Shown here: positions 1-6,983 of the stretch, one piece after another
Numbering within the stretch: position 1 is the first letter of the stretch
Layout: every line of letters begins with the position of its first letter
IMG/VR virus record: IMGVR_UViG_3300020160_002298
Coordinates: 1 to 29,690 of that record
DNA: 29,690 bases
Strand: one strand, 5' to 3'
From: a virus
The notes under the pieces: model-generated
What the model saw: only the letters and a program-made list of their open reading frames with translations
Databases searched by the model: none
What the model was told of the DNA's origin: nothing
Made by a program: the position numbers and the translations under genes

Positions 1-1
1 C

Positions 2-475
2 TTTGAGAATTATGGACAACATCCAAGAAAAGATAAAACAGTTAATGATAAAATAATTAAAACTAATATGGAAAAGTATGGAAAGGAATTTTATTTTCAG
101 ACCAATGATTTTATAAATAATAATGAAATAAAACAAAAAGTACTAGATACAAAGATAAGTAAGGGTTATATAGTAGAAGACTTTAATTTAGAACCTTTTA
201 TAGTATATAAAAGAAATTGCAGAAGGTTAACAAATAAGGTTAAAAAGGAATTATATGATAATTGGAATGGATATGATTATTATGATAATGAATATATTAA
301 AAATAATACTATATTAGATAATACAAACAGGTTATATCCAACAATGGACCATAAAATTAGCATATTACATGGGTTTATAAATGGTATAGATGAAAGTGTT
401 ATATCTAATATAGATAATCTATGTATAACCAAGAGATGTATAAACTCTTCAAAAGGAAGTAAGATAATTAATTAA
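2..475 (+). CDS. Homing endonuclease-like protein, C-terminal part (gene starts before the window)
   Basis: The reading frame is open from base 2 and carries on from outside the window; the first methionine at 68 is internal. The visible part has two KYG-type repeats (ENYGQHPRKDKTVNDKI and EKYGKEFYFQTNDFINNNEI), the tandem unit common in phage homing endonucleases, where it is thought to bind DNA. The C-terminal part (YPTMDHKISILHGFINGID, then NLCITKRCINSSKGSK) resembles an HNH or EDxHD-type nuclease core with one histidine and a late lysine-rich stretch. I infer a free-standing homing endonuclease. It lies 12 bases before the RNA ligase gene. The nuclease class cannot be fixed without the N-terminal half. 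Confidence 0.6.
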   Translation, partial: FENYGQHPRKDKTVNDKIIKTNMEKYGKEFYFQTNDFINNNEIKQKVLDTKISKGYIVEDFNLEPFIVYKRNCRRLTNKVKKELYDNWNGYDYYDNEYIKNNTILDNTNRLYPTMDHKISILHGFINGIDESVISNIDNLCITKRCINSSKGSKIIN

Positions 476-487
476 AAAAGAAAAAAT

Positions 488-1134
488 ATGAAACAATATC
501 CTAAAATATTATACTTTGACCAAGCACCATTAAATGAACAATGTTATGCATTCAACAAAATAGATGGTAGTAATTTTCGTGCAGAGTGGTCTAAGAAAAG
601 AGGTTGGTATAAGTTTGGAACCAGAAATACTATGATTAATTCAATGGACATAATTTTGGTGAGGCTATTCCACTATTCTTAGATAAGTATGGTGATGAAC
701 TACAAAAGGTTTTTAGAGATAAAAAAGAATATAGAAATATAGATAACTTTGTAGTTTTTGCTGAATACTATGGTGAAAATTCTTTTGCAGGGTTTCATGA
801 ACCTGGTGATAAGAAAGATATTGTTTTATTTGATGTCAATCAATTTAAAAGAGGTTTTGTACCACCAAAAGAGTTTATAGATAACTTTGGACACTTACAC
901 ATACCTGAGATTGTATATTCTGGACCATTTACATTTGATTTGGTGAAGGATATCAGAAAAGATGTGTATGAGTTAAAAGAAGGAGTTATTGTCAAAGGAG
1001 TGAGAAAAACTAAAGGGAAAGATGAAGTTTGGATGGCTAAAATAAAAACTAATGATTGGTTACATAAAGTAAAGTCTAAATTAGGAGAGAAAGCTCTTTT
1101 AGAAGAAGTAAATGGTAATAGGTTATTACTATAA
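488..1134 (+). pseudogene. RNA ligase (T4 Rnl2-like adenylyltransferase), -1 frameshift near 649
   Basis: Seals RNA ends using an ATP-derived lysyl-AMP intermediate. All nucleotidyltransferase motifs can be read, but in two frames. Frame one (488 to about 649) gives motif I, KIDGSNFRAEW, with Lys24 as the adenylated residue. The frame then stops at 682. Frame two (about 649 to 1134) gives NFGEAIPLFLDKYGDE, then motif III (FAEYYGENSFAGFH), motif IV (EGVIVKGV) and motif V (VWMAKIKT). Joining them at the GAC/CAT around 647-651 restores MDHNFGEAIPLF and a protein of about 215 residues, the size of a ligase without a C-terminal accessory domain. There is no obvious slippery heptamer, so a one-base deletion or sequencing error is more likely than programmed shifting. 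A terminator follows directly. Confidence 0.8.
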
Positions 1135-1139
1135 AAGTG

Positions 1140-1170
1140 AAAACCCAAGAGTAGCGAATTCTTGGGTTTT
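1140..1170 (+). terminator. Intrinsic terminator after the RNA ligase gene
   Basis: An 11-bp stem, AAAACCCAAGA with TCTTGGGTTTT, closes a nine-base loop (GTAGCGAAT) and is followed by TTTTCTTTTT. It starts six bases after the ligase stop codon. Confidence 0.85.
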
Positions 1171-1228
1171 CTTTTTAGTCTGCCTCAGTTTGCTGCGGTA
1201 ACTATTAGGGTCCTAAGCCCTTTATGAG
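1171..1228. other. GC-richer spacer resembling the 23S rRNA helix 69/I-CeuI region
   Basis: This short non-coding stretch is clearly richer in G and C than its surroundings. Bases 1193-1217 match 21 of 25 positions of the bacterial 23S rRNA segment around E. coli position 1910-1925, as I recall it, including GTAACTAT and GGTCCTAAG. I found no complete tRNA fold here. The match is short and recalled from memory, so it is only a lead. Confidence 0.3.
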
Positions 1229-1753
1229 TTATATATAAAAATCTAATCTATCTTTTTTGTCATATTGATTTACTTTACTACAAAGTGGTTGATAATTTGT
1301 ATAATGATGTAATTTAATTAACTCTTCTTCATTATTTGCACTTGATAGTGGAATTTTATGATCAAACTGCCAAGTTTCATTATAGTTACCTGTATAACTG
1401 CCATGATTTGACCAATTCATCCAATCTTCAAATTGTTCTTCAATATATATCTTAAAATCAGAATATGAACATCCCAATATTTCATAAGTTCTTGATTTTT
1501 TTGAATAGAATTTCTCATTAAGACAATTTCTTAATGATGCACTTATATTACATTGTAATTTGAATAACAAATCATTCTCTCTTCTATTTCTAAAATATTC
1601 TTTCCTACTTTTTCTAGGATTTTTAATTATATATATCCTACGAGATTCATTATAACAATCTTTACAAGATTTCCTTAAACCATCTTTCATCTTTATTTTT
1701 TTATAGAAAAAAGATATTTCCTTTTCTATTTTACACGTACTACAAGTTTTCAT
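1229..1753 (-). CDS. HNH homing endonuclease with N-terminal zinc finger
   Basis: A site-specific DNA nuclease of 174 residues, probably a free-standing homing endonuclease. The N-terminus has a zinc-finger pattern C4-x2-C7 ... C30-x2-C33. A basic stretch follows (KNPRKSRKEYFRNRRE), then the HNH core near the C-terminus: WQFDHKIPLSSANNEEEL, the central NYQPLC, and the final NQYDKKDR. The His of FDH and the Asn of TNYQPL correspond to the usual HNH residues. The start codon lies 14 bases inside the end of the upstream ribbon-helix-helix gene, so the two are probably co-transcribed. The gene opposes the RNA ligase gene. Confidence 0.85.
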   Translation of the reverse strand: MKTCSTCKIEKEISFFYKKIKMKDGLRKSCKDCYNESRRIYIIKNPRKSRKEYFRNRRENDLLFKLQCNISASLRNCLNEKFYSKKSRTYEILGCSYSDFKIYIEEQFEDWMNWSNHGSYTGNYNETWQFDHKIPLSSANNEEELIKLHHYTNYQPLCSKVNQYDKKDRLDFYI

Positions 1754-1880
1754 TATATTTATCTATAAGTAATTTTATTAATTGAGTGTATGATAATTTC
1801 TTACCTACCTTAATTATCTGTTCATCCATTAAATCCTTTAAATCAGATTTAATCATTATTGATTTATATTTTTTATCCAT
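1740..1880 (-). CDS. Tiny ribbon-helix-helix-like protein upstream of the HNH endonuclease
   Basis: A 46-residue protein beginning MDKKYKSIMIKSDLKDLMDE and ending LSYTQLIKLLIDKYNENL. It has the ribbon-helix-helix layout: a short strand (YKSIMIK), helix one (DLKDLMDEQIIKVGK), a turn, then helix two (SYTQLIKLLIDKY). Such proteins bind DNA as dimers and often repress their own operon. The stop codon lies inside the start of the HNH gene (14-base overlap), which suggests translational coupling and a possible role in controlling the endonuclease. The function is inferred from pattern only. Confidence 0.6.
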   Translation of the reverse strand: MDKKYKSIMIKSDLKDLMDEQIIKVGKKLSYTQLIKLLIDKYNENL

Positions 1881-1981
1881 ATTATATATAATTATCTCCC
1901 TTTTATAATTTTTATCAACTTTTATAAAAATGGATATAAAAGATAAGTAAATAATTTATGTCTAATATAAAAAACTAAAAA

Positions 1982-2287
1982 ATGGTAAAACATGAAATTA
2001 AAGTAGAGTTGTCTGATTCTACTTCTATCCAAGAGATTATTGAAAAAGCTTACTTTGAAGAAGGGCAAATGGGTAAAATCTTAGGTAAAAAACATTACTT
2101 AACAATAGATGAAAGTGATGAAATCAACCACACAATTTTTAAAGGGTTAAACAATGCTACAGTTAAAATCACAAATGAAATCATTGATGGTTCAATGAGA
2201 TTTATGATTGATGAAACAGAAGGTGATGTAAGATTATATCCAATCTCTGTTTATTGTGTTAAAGAGCAAAAGTATTCCTTTTACTAA
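1982..2287 (+). CDS. Hypothetical protein (101 aa)
   Basis: I do not recognise this protein. It is acidic and soluble, with an alternating strand pattern (HEIKVELSD, KHYLTIDES, ATVKITNEI, MRFMIDETEGDVRLY) that suggests a small beta-rich fold with one helix (SIQEIIEKAYFEEGQMGKIL). The start is preceded by an A-rich run and no Shine-Dalgarno sequence. It ends 20 bases before the GMP reductase-like gene and is probably co-transcribed with it. Confidence 0.7.
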   Translation: MVKHEIKVELSDSTSIQEIIEKAYFEEGQMGKILGKKHYLTIDESDEINHTIFKGLNNATVKITNEIIDGSMRFMIDETEGDVRLYPISVYCVKEQKYSFY

Positions 2288-2307
2288 TAGAAAAAACAAT
2301 CCTAAAA

Positions 2308-3330
2308 ATGAAAAAATTTGATTGGAATGACATTACAATAATACCAGATACTCTGAGTACTATTGCATCTCGAAGTGAGATAAACCCATTGAAAAATGGA
2401 AAACTACCAATATTTACTGCACCTATGGATATGGTTATTGATGAAAATAATATATCTGAGTTTGAGTTAAACAACATTAATATTTGTTTGCCAAGAAATG
2501 TAAAGTATAATATTAATAAAAGTACTAATCATTTTTATTCTTATGGATTAGATGAAATCATTGAAATTTTTGAACATTCTTATCCACTACCAAGAAGAGT
2601 ACTTATTGATGTTGCAAATGGTCACATGCAAAAGTTATGGGACATTTCTAAAAGAATTAAAGAAAAGTATGGTGAAAACCTGGAATTAATGGTTGGTAAC
2701 ATTGCTAATCCAGAAACTTATAGAAAGTACTGTGAGATTGGTGTTGATTGGATTAGAGTTGGTATTGGTGGAGGATCTGCTTGTACTACATCTGCAAATG
2801 TTTCAATTCACTTTCCTATGGCATCATTGGTAAATGAATGTTATGAAATCTCTAAAGAGTTTGATAAACCTACTAAAATTTTAGCAGATGGTGGATTTAG
2901 AAGTTTCTCTGATATAATTAAAGCTTTAGCACTTGGTGCTGATGCTTGTATGTTAGGTGGGATTTTTAATAAATGTTTAGAAAGTTGTTCTGATACATAC
3001 TTACTAAATGACACTACATCTGAGTATATTAAACTTGAAAAAGAAGAAGCCATTAAGTTATACAAAACTGGTCAAACACTATATAAGTATTATAGAGGAA
3101 TGTCAACTAAAGAAGTTCAGAAAGTTTGGGAGAGAAAAGAACTTAAAACTGGTGAAGGAATAACAAAATACAATAAAGTAGAATATACTTTATCTGGATG
3201 GAGAGAAAACTTTACAGACTATTTAAGATCTGCAATGTCCTACTCAAATAGTAGGAGTTTGGAAGAGTTTATTGGTGAAGCACAATGGGTTAAAATATCA
3301 CAGAATGCTTTTAATAGATTTAACAAGTAA
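2308..3330 (+). CDS. GMP reductase/IMP dehydrogenase-family enzyme
   Basis: A TIM-barrel purine nucleotide enzyme that would interconvert GMP or XMP with IMP using a nicotinamide cofactor. Visible family features are the N-terminal TAPMDMV segment (residues 37-43), LIDVANGH (99-106), the phosphate/catalytic loop GIGGGSACTTS (152-162) with catalytic Cys159, ADGGFRSFSDIIKALALGAD, and the YRGMS flap motif. At 340 residues without CBS domains it matches GMP reductase in size. The catalytic loop departs from the usual GIGPGS-CTTR at two positions (Pro to Gly, Arg to Ser), so the reaction direction cannot be fixed. It would serve phage nucleotide supply. A bidirectional terminator follows. Confidence 0.85.
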   Translation: MKKFDWNDITIIPDTLSTIASRSEINPLKNGKLPIFTAPMDMVIDENNISEFELNNINICLPRNVKYNINKSTNHFYSYGLDEIIEIFEHSYPLPRRVLIDVANGHMQKLWDISKRIKEKYGENLELMVGNIANPETYRKYCEIGVDWIRVGIGGGSACTTSANVSIHFPMASLVNECYEISKEFDKPTKILADGGFRSFSDIIKALALGADACMLGGIFNKCLESCSDTYLLNDTTSEYIKLEKEEAIKLYKTGQTLYKYYRGMSTKEVQKVWERKELKTGEGITKYNKVEYTLSGWRENFTDYLRSAMSYSNSRSLEEFIGEAQWVKISQNAFNRFNK

Positions 3331-3333
3331 AAT

Positions 3334-3357
3334 AAAACCACTCAATAGAGTGGTTTT
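3334..3357. terminator. Bidirectional terminator between convergent genes
   Basis: Stem AAAACCACTC / GAGTGGTTTT with an AATA loop, followed by T-runs on both strands. It separates the rightward GMP reductase-like gene from the leftward leader-protein operon. Nearly the same stem recurs at 29067-29093. Confidence 0.85.
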
Positions 3358-3358
3358 T

Positions 3359-3748
3359 TTATATATTCTTTCTAAATTTTACCCAGACAAATCTTGTTCC
3401 ATGTAGAGGATTATTGAGACCTCCAGTATGATTATCTTGATATAATATAACATCAACATCATGATATTTTATTTTCACTTTCTCTATACAAACTTCTATC
3501 TCTTTATAAAAATCTGTTAGTTCTTCACTAATTTTTATAAACTTGTCTATACTATATTCTTCTAGTATTTCTAAATCAGGACAATTTATACCAAGACCAT
3601 GTTCAATATATTCATTAGTATTATCTGCTTCTTCATATACATCATACTTAGCATCATCATAGAACTCAATAAAACATTCTTTGATATATTCTTCATCAAA
3701 TTCAAACTTTTGATCAACATCTTCATTATATTGTTTTAAATGTTTCAT
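3359..3748 (-). CDS. Leader-bearing small protein, subfamily A
   Basis: A 129-residue acidic protein of unknown function and the last gene of its operon. It begins with the leader MKHLKQYNED, whose Asn8-Glu9 resembles the end of a prohead-protease cleavage site. The mature part has the subfamily A signature: YIKECFIEFYDD near residue 20, and FYKEIEVCIEKVKIKYHDVDV near residue 85, ending in beta strands. It overlaps the preceding gene by four bases. I infer a virion internal (head-packaged) protein from the leader and from co-transcription with a putative structural gene. Confidence 0.7.
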   Translation of the reverse strand: MKHLKQYNEDVDQKFEFDEEYIKECFIEFYDDAKYDVYEEADNTNEYIEHGLGINCPDLEILEEYSIDKFIKISEELTDFYKEIEVCIEKVKIKYHDVDVILYQDNHTGGLNNPLHGTRFVWVKFRKNI

Positions 3749-4191
3749 ATTTTTTCAACTACTATTTCTATTTTTAACATTTCAGTTGGAAATGTAAATT
3801 CTTCACTAATTATATCATTATATTCTATAATATCAGGAAAATGTTTTGAACTGGTTTTATCTTTAGGAGTAAATATTTTAATATTATTAATTTTATATTT
3901 TTCATTTAAAATTTCTAAAAATGGAACAACTTCATCTTTAACACTATCCCAAGTAAACTTTTTATTACGGGTTCCAAAACTTGCATAGCTATTCTTAATT
4001 GAAATTCGGTATTCTGAATCTGACAAGGTTGAATTATATGAAGAAGGATCTGATGGATTATAATGTCTAGTAACTACATTAATCTTAAATCCATCATCTA
4101 ATAAATATGCTAGATAATTTAAACAAAAGTTATTTAAAATCTTACTTTGTTCTGGCTCTTTACTTTCATTGAAATAAAATAAATGTTTCAT
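3745..4191 (-). CDS. Leader-bearing small protein, subfamily B
   Basis: A 148-residue protein beginning MKHLFYFNES, a leader with a predicted cut after Glu9. Its body has the subfamily B signature: CLNYLAYLLDDGFKINVV near residue 25, then KKFTWDSVKDEVVPFLEIL and KYKINNIKIF near residues 88-115. The same signature occurs in the gene at 5717-6109. The function is unknown. It overlaps its upstream neighbour at a shared start/stop base and its downstream neighbour by four bases, which indicates a single operon. Confidence 0.7.
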   Translation of the reverse strand: MKHLFYFNESKEPEQSKILNNFCLNYLAYLLDDGFKINVVTRHYNPSDPSSYNSTLSDSEYRISIKNSYASFGTRNKKFTWDSVKDEVVPFLEILNEKYKINNIKIFTPKDKTSSKHFPDIIEYNDIISEEFTFPTEMLKIEIVVEKI

Positions 4192-4577
4192 TATTCTTCT
4201 TCATCATTTTCATAAGTACCATCAAGTACAAATATAATTGTAATATAACCTTCTGGTGGCCATTGGTATTCAAAATGGGTTTCAATATCATATCTTATTG
4301 CAACTTTCTCTAAACAATTTTCTATCTCTTTATAAAACTCAGCAACTTCATCACCATGTCTTACAAATTCTGCAATACCTTTACTATAATCACCAAGTTC
4401 AGGTTCATCCATTGTTAATCTAAATGTAATTGATTCCCCATCATTAAGTTCCTCTGTAAATACACCATTATCACCTTCTCCAAGTTTATCATAAAACTCA
4501 ATAAAACAAAGTTTGATATACTCTATCATCTCATCTTTTCTCTCTAAACTCTCATTAAATTTTCTTAAATGTTTCAT
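4191..4577 (-). CDS. Leader-bearing small protein, subfamily A
   Basis: I place the start at 4577, giving MKHLRKFNES. An upstream in-frame ATG at 4589 would add four residues and overlap the previous gene, and would spoil the match to the other leaders. The protein has 128 residues. Subfamily A signatures are YIKLCFIEFYDKLGEGD and FYKEIENCLEKVAIRYDIE; the C-terminus is very acidic (YENDEEE). Function unknown; a packaged virion protein is inferred from the leader. Confidence 0.7.
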   Translation of the reverse strand: MKHLRKFNESLERKDEMIEYIKLCFIEFYDKLGEGDNGVFTEELNDGESITFRLTMDEPELGDYSKGIAEFVRHGDEVAEFYKEIENCLEKVAIRYDIETHFEYQWPPEGYITIIFVLDGTYENDEEE

Positions 4578-4578
4578 A

Positions 4579-4977
4579 TTATTCATCATATAAATATTTT
4601 CTAAATATTACTGAAATCTCAAATAGATTATCAGCATAGTATGTTTTTCTATCTGTTACAATTTCATAATTTATTTGATATTTAACTGCAACCTTTTCTA
4701 AACTATATTCTATTTCTTCTAGTATTTCTAACTCTCTTTTAGAACTTTCAATCAGTTCATTAATTTTAACTTTATCAGTCTTAAAACTACTTGAATAATT
4801 TTTTGGCATAGGTATTTTTATTTTTACAATAAACTCTTCCCAAGTAATTCTATGTTTTTCTTCTTCACCATAGTCAATAGTAGCACCTTTATCAATTAAG
4901 TCAACAAAACAACTAGTCAGATATTCTACATCCATTAACTCATCCTTGTTCTCATTAAATTTTATTAAATATTTCAT
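4579..4977 (-). CDS. Leader-bearing small protein, subfamily A
   Basis: A 132-residue protein starting MKYLIKFNENKDE, a variant leader with Asn after the predicted cut. Subfamily A signatures are YLTSCFVDLIDKGATIDYG and LEEIEYSLEKVAVKYQINYEI. The stretch between them is longer than in the paralogues and basic (KIKIPMPKNYSSSFKTDKVK). It is one base away from the downstream gene and shares a base with the upstream one. Function unknown. Confidence 0.7.
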   Translation of the reverse strand: MKYLIKFNENKDELMDVEYLTSCFVDLIDKGATIDYGEEEKHRITWEEFIVKIKIPMPKNYSSSFKTDKVKINELIESSKRELEILEEIEYSLEKVAVKYQINYEIVTDRKTYYADNLFEISVIFRKYLYDE

Positions 4978-5306
4978 TAGTTAACTATTTTTATTTGTAC
5001 TTCTCTCACATGTCCATCTTGGTTAGTTGCATAAATACATTCCAAATCTGGATATTTTATCATAACTTTCTCTATACAATTTTCCACATCTAAAAAGAAC
5101 TCATGAAGTTCTTTAGCAGATTTTATATTATCATCAAGTGAATAACCTGGTTCAAACCAACACTTAGGAACTTTTATATAAATATCATAAGCTTCTTCTG
5201 TAGAGTATGTTTTTGCACCATCATCTATGAATTCAATAAAACACTCATTAAAATAATTACAATCTAATTCTTCTTTACTTTCATTATACTTTCTTAAATG
5301 TCTCAT
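4977..5306 (-). CDS. Leader-bearing small protein, subfamily A (shortest copy)
   Basis: A 109-residue protein starting MRHLRKYNES, with the predicted cut after Glu9. Subfamily A signatures are YFNECFIEFIDDGAKTYS and FFLDVENCIEKVMIKYPDLECIY. The ECFIEFIDDGAK segment also resembles the YLAYLLDDGFK of subfamily B, which suggests that A and B are distant homologues. It overlaps the upstream gene by four bases. Function unknown. Confidence 0.7.
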   Translation of the reverse strand: MRHLRKYNESKEELDCNYFNECFIEFIDDGAKTYSTEEAYDIYIKVPKCWFEPGYSLDDNIKSAKELHEFFLDVENCIEKVMIKYPDLECIYATNQDGHVREVQIKIVN

Positions 5307-5710
5307 AAATCACTAACTAATTTTACATCATTATATGCAAGTTCTAAACATATTAATGAGTTTGAAACAGCATTAAATTGAATAATATCTACATTATAAA
5401 TCTCACTAATCTTTTCAATACCCTCTTCTATCTCATTCATTATCTCAATGAACTTTTTAAACTCTTCAATATTACATTGATCATAAAGACCTATATTAAA
5501 ATCTATGTTATATCCTTCAATATAAGAAGTCTGCATACCAATATTTGCAAAGAAATCATATAATCCATCTTTTTCAGTTTCTACTTCTGAATATATTTCA
5601 TAAATTCTATTAGACTTTATTAAATCAAAAGCATGTGCAAAACATTCATTAATAATGTCTTCTGTTAATATTCTTGTTTTGCTTTCATTATACCTTCTTA
5701 AATGTTTCAT
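5303..5710 (-). CDS. Leader-bearing small protein, divergent subfamily A
   Basis: A 135-residue protein starting MKHLRRYNES. The subfamily A pattern is still visible (IINECFAHAFDLIKSNRIYEI near residue 20, then IMNEIEEGIEKISEIYNVDII), although the body has diverged from its neighbours. It lies six bases after the upstream gene. Function unknown; head packaging is inferred from the leader. Confidence 0.7.
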   Translation of the reverse strand: MKHLRRYNESKTRILTEDIINECFAHAFDLIKSNRIYEIYSEVETEKDGLYDFFANIGMQTSYIEGYNIDFNIGLYDQCNIEEFKKFIEIMNEIEEGIEKISEIYNVDIIQFNAVSNSLICLELAYNDVKLVSDL

Positions 5711-5716
5711 AATTAA

Positions 5717-6109
5717 CTAATTTTTATCTATTACTACAATAATCTCTCTAAGATTATTTTCTATTGATACATCATCATTTAATATATCTTCTACATTACT
5801 ATATGAATATGTCCAACCAATACCAATAAAGGATTTTTTGTTGAAGACAATATGTTTTATTTTATAACTATTATTTAAAAGTTCTAAAAAGGGTATAAAG
5901 TCATCCTTTATCTGGTCCCATTTAAACTTACTCTTTTTAATACTAATTTTAATATAATGCTTTTTTATTCTACCATCATGACCATATTCTTCCACTTTAT
6001 CTTTAACATCTACTTCATAATCATCTAAAACATAAGCCAAATTGTTATTTATAAATAACTCAATCTCTTTTATCTCATTATAATTTTCAAATATCTTAAT
6101 ATATTTCAT
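5717..6109 (-). CDS. Leader-bearing small protein, subfamily B
   Basis: A 130-residue paralogue of the gene at 3745-4191. Its start, MKYIKIFENYNE, is a weaker form of the leader. Shared segments are NNNLAYVLDDYEVDV and SKFKWDQIKDDFIPFLELL followed by YKIKHIVF. The start codon shares a base with the stop codon of the putative virion gene upstream, so the two are transcribed together. Function unknown. Confidence 0.7.
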   Translation of the reverse strand: MKYIKIFENYNEIKEIELFINNNLAYVLDDYEVDVKDKVEEYGHDGRIKKHYIKISIKKSKFKWDQIKDDFIPFLELLNNSYKIKHIVFNKKSFIGIGWTYSYSNVEDILNDDVSIENNLREIIVVIDKN

Positions 6110-6897
6110 TACCTCTTAACCATCACAAACCAAGAAGAGTTTGATTGTCCTTTTATTTCTTCTTCAACTTCTTTAATCTCTGCTTGACCCTGTGTAATCA
6201 AGTTTGCATGATTAATTTTTACATTTCCAGGCAAAACGAAATCATACATACCCATCATATTCCCTAATTGAACTTTGGCCCAACCAACACAAAACTTAAA
6301 GAATAAGTCATCTTTGAATAGATTTTCTTGTGGTATATTAGCATAAGCTTCAATAATAACATCATGTTTAACTTTAGTTAAAATATGTAATCTATGGTTT
6401 AACTGATTAAAAGAGTGTCTAAGTGTATATTTATTCAACTGGTTTAACATATCAGACATATTATCTAATAATGTTTTATAAACTCCTAACTCTCCAATTG
6501 TTGTCACATAAGAAGATAAGTAAGGTTGATTAGTAACCCCTAAGTTTACAGATAAGTTTGGTGAATTAATACCTAATTGAAAAAGTGATGCACTTCTTAC
6601 TTCATATAAATAAACAACAGATTGAATTTCACAAGGAACATTAACATAATTATACTTAGTAAACTCTTCTGTAAAGAAAGCTTCTTTTTTAATTAGATAA
6701 TATATCTTCTGAACAGCATACTGATAATTTCTATAAAACCAAGGCAATGCTCTTGTTTCAATTATCTGGCGTAAGTTAGCATCAGGTAATGTTTTAGGCA
6801 AAGCACAAGATACACTAATCTCTGTTTGTACTAAATCAATAAACTCATCTATTGTCCAACCACCTTGAAATGGAATATAATCTGCACTATCTGCCAT
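6109..6897 (-). CDS. Putative virion structural (neck/connector-type) protein
   Basis: The first gene of the leftward operon, 262 residues, without the MKHL leader. The C-terminal half contains LPGNVKINHANLITQGQ followed by EIKEVEEEIKGQSNSSW. I associate this ending and the middle segment (FQLGINSPNLSVNLGV) with virion proteins of large tailed phages, but from memory and without a named family. The N-terminus is helical (TIDEFIDLVQTEISVSCALP). The upstream bases on this strand (TATAAAATATATAAAAAT) are AT-rich enough for a late-type promoter, which is unproven. It heads a series of leader-bearing proteins, which fits late expression. Confidence 0.45.
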   Translation of the reverse strand: MADSADYIPFQGGWTIDEFIDLVQTEISVSCALPKTLPDANLRQIIETRALPWFYRNYQYAVQKIYYLIKKEAFFTEEFTKYNYVNVPCEIQSVVYLYEVRSASLFQLGINSPNLSVNLGVTNQPYLSSYVTTIGELGVYKTLLDNMSDMLNQLNKYTLRHSFNQLNHRLHILTKVKHDVIIEAYANIPQENLFKDDLFFKFCVGWAKVQLGNMMGMYDFVLPGNVKINHANLITQGQAEIKEVEEEIKGQSNSSWFVMVKR

Positions 6898-6939
6898 AAA
6901 TTTTTATATATTTTATAGTATATATTAAAAATAAAATGC

Positions 6940-6947
6940 TATCTTTG
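6940..6947 (+). promoter_or_regulatory. Bacteroidota-type -7 box (TATCTTTG)
   Basis: TATCTTTG matches the Bacteroidota -7 consensus TAnnTTTG, 36 bases before the start of the small basic protein gene. No clear TTTG lies 19 bases upstream, so this is a half-site call. Confidence 0.5.
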
Positions 6948-6983
6948 TACTCACGATAACAAACAAACAAAATCTCTCACACT

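Noticed and set aside
1193-1260. Possible tRNA-Leu anticodon arm (CTTAGGA loop) on the minus strand
   Set aside because: A five-base arm and seven-base loop can be drawn, but there is no D-arm, no acceptor stem and the flanking bases are the end of the HNH coding sequence.
4578-4589. Upstream start (MMNN) for the leader gene at 4191-4577
   Set aside because: It overlaps the preceding gene and displaces the MKHLRKFNES leader, which is at the exact N-terminus in the paralogues.
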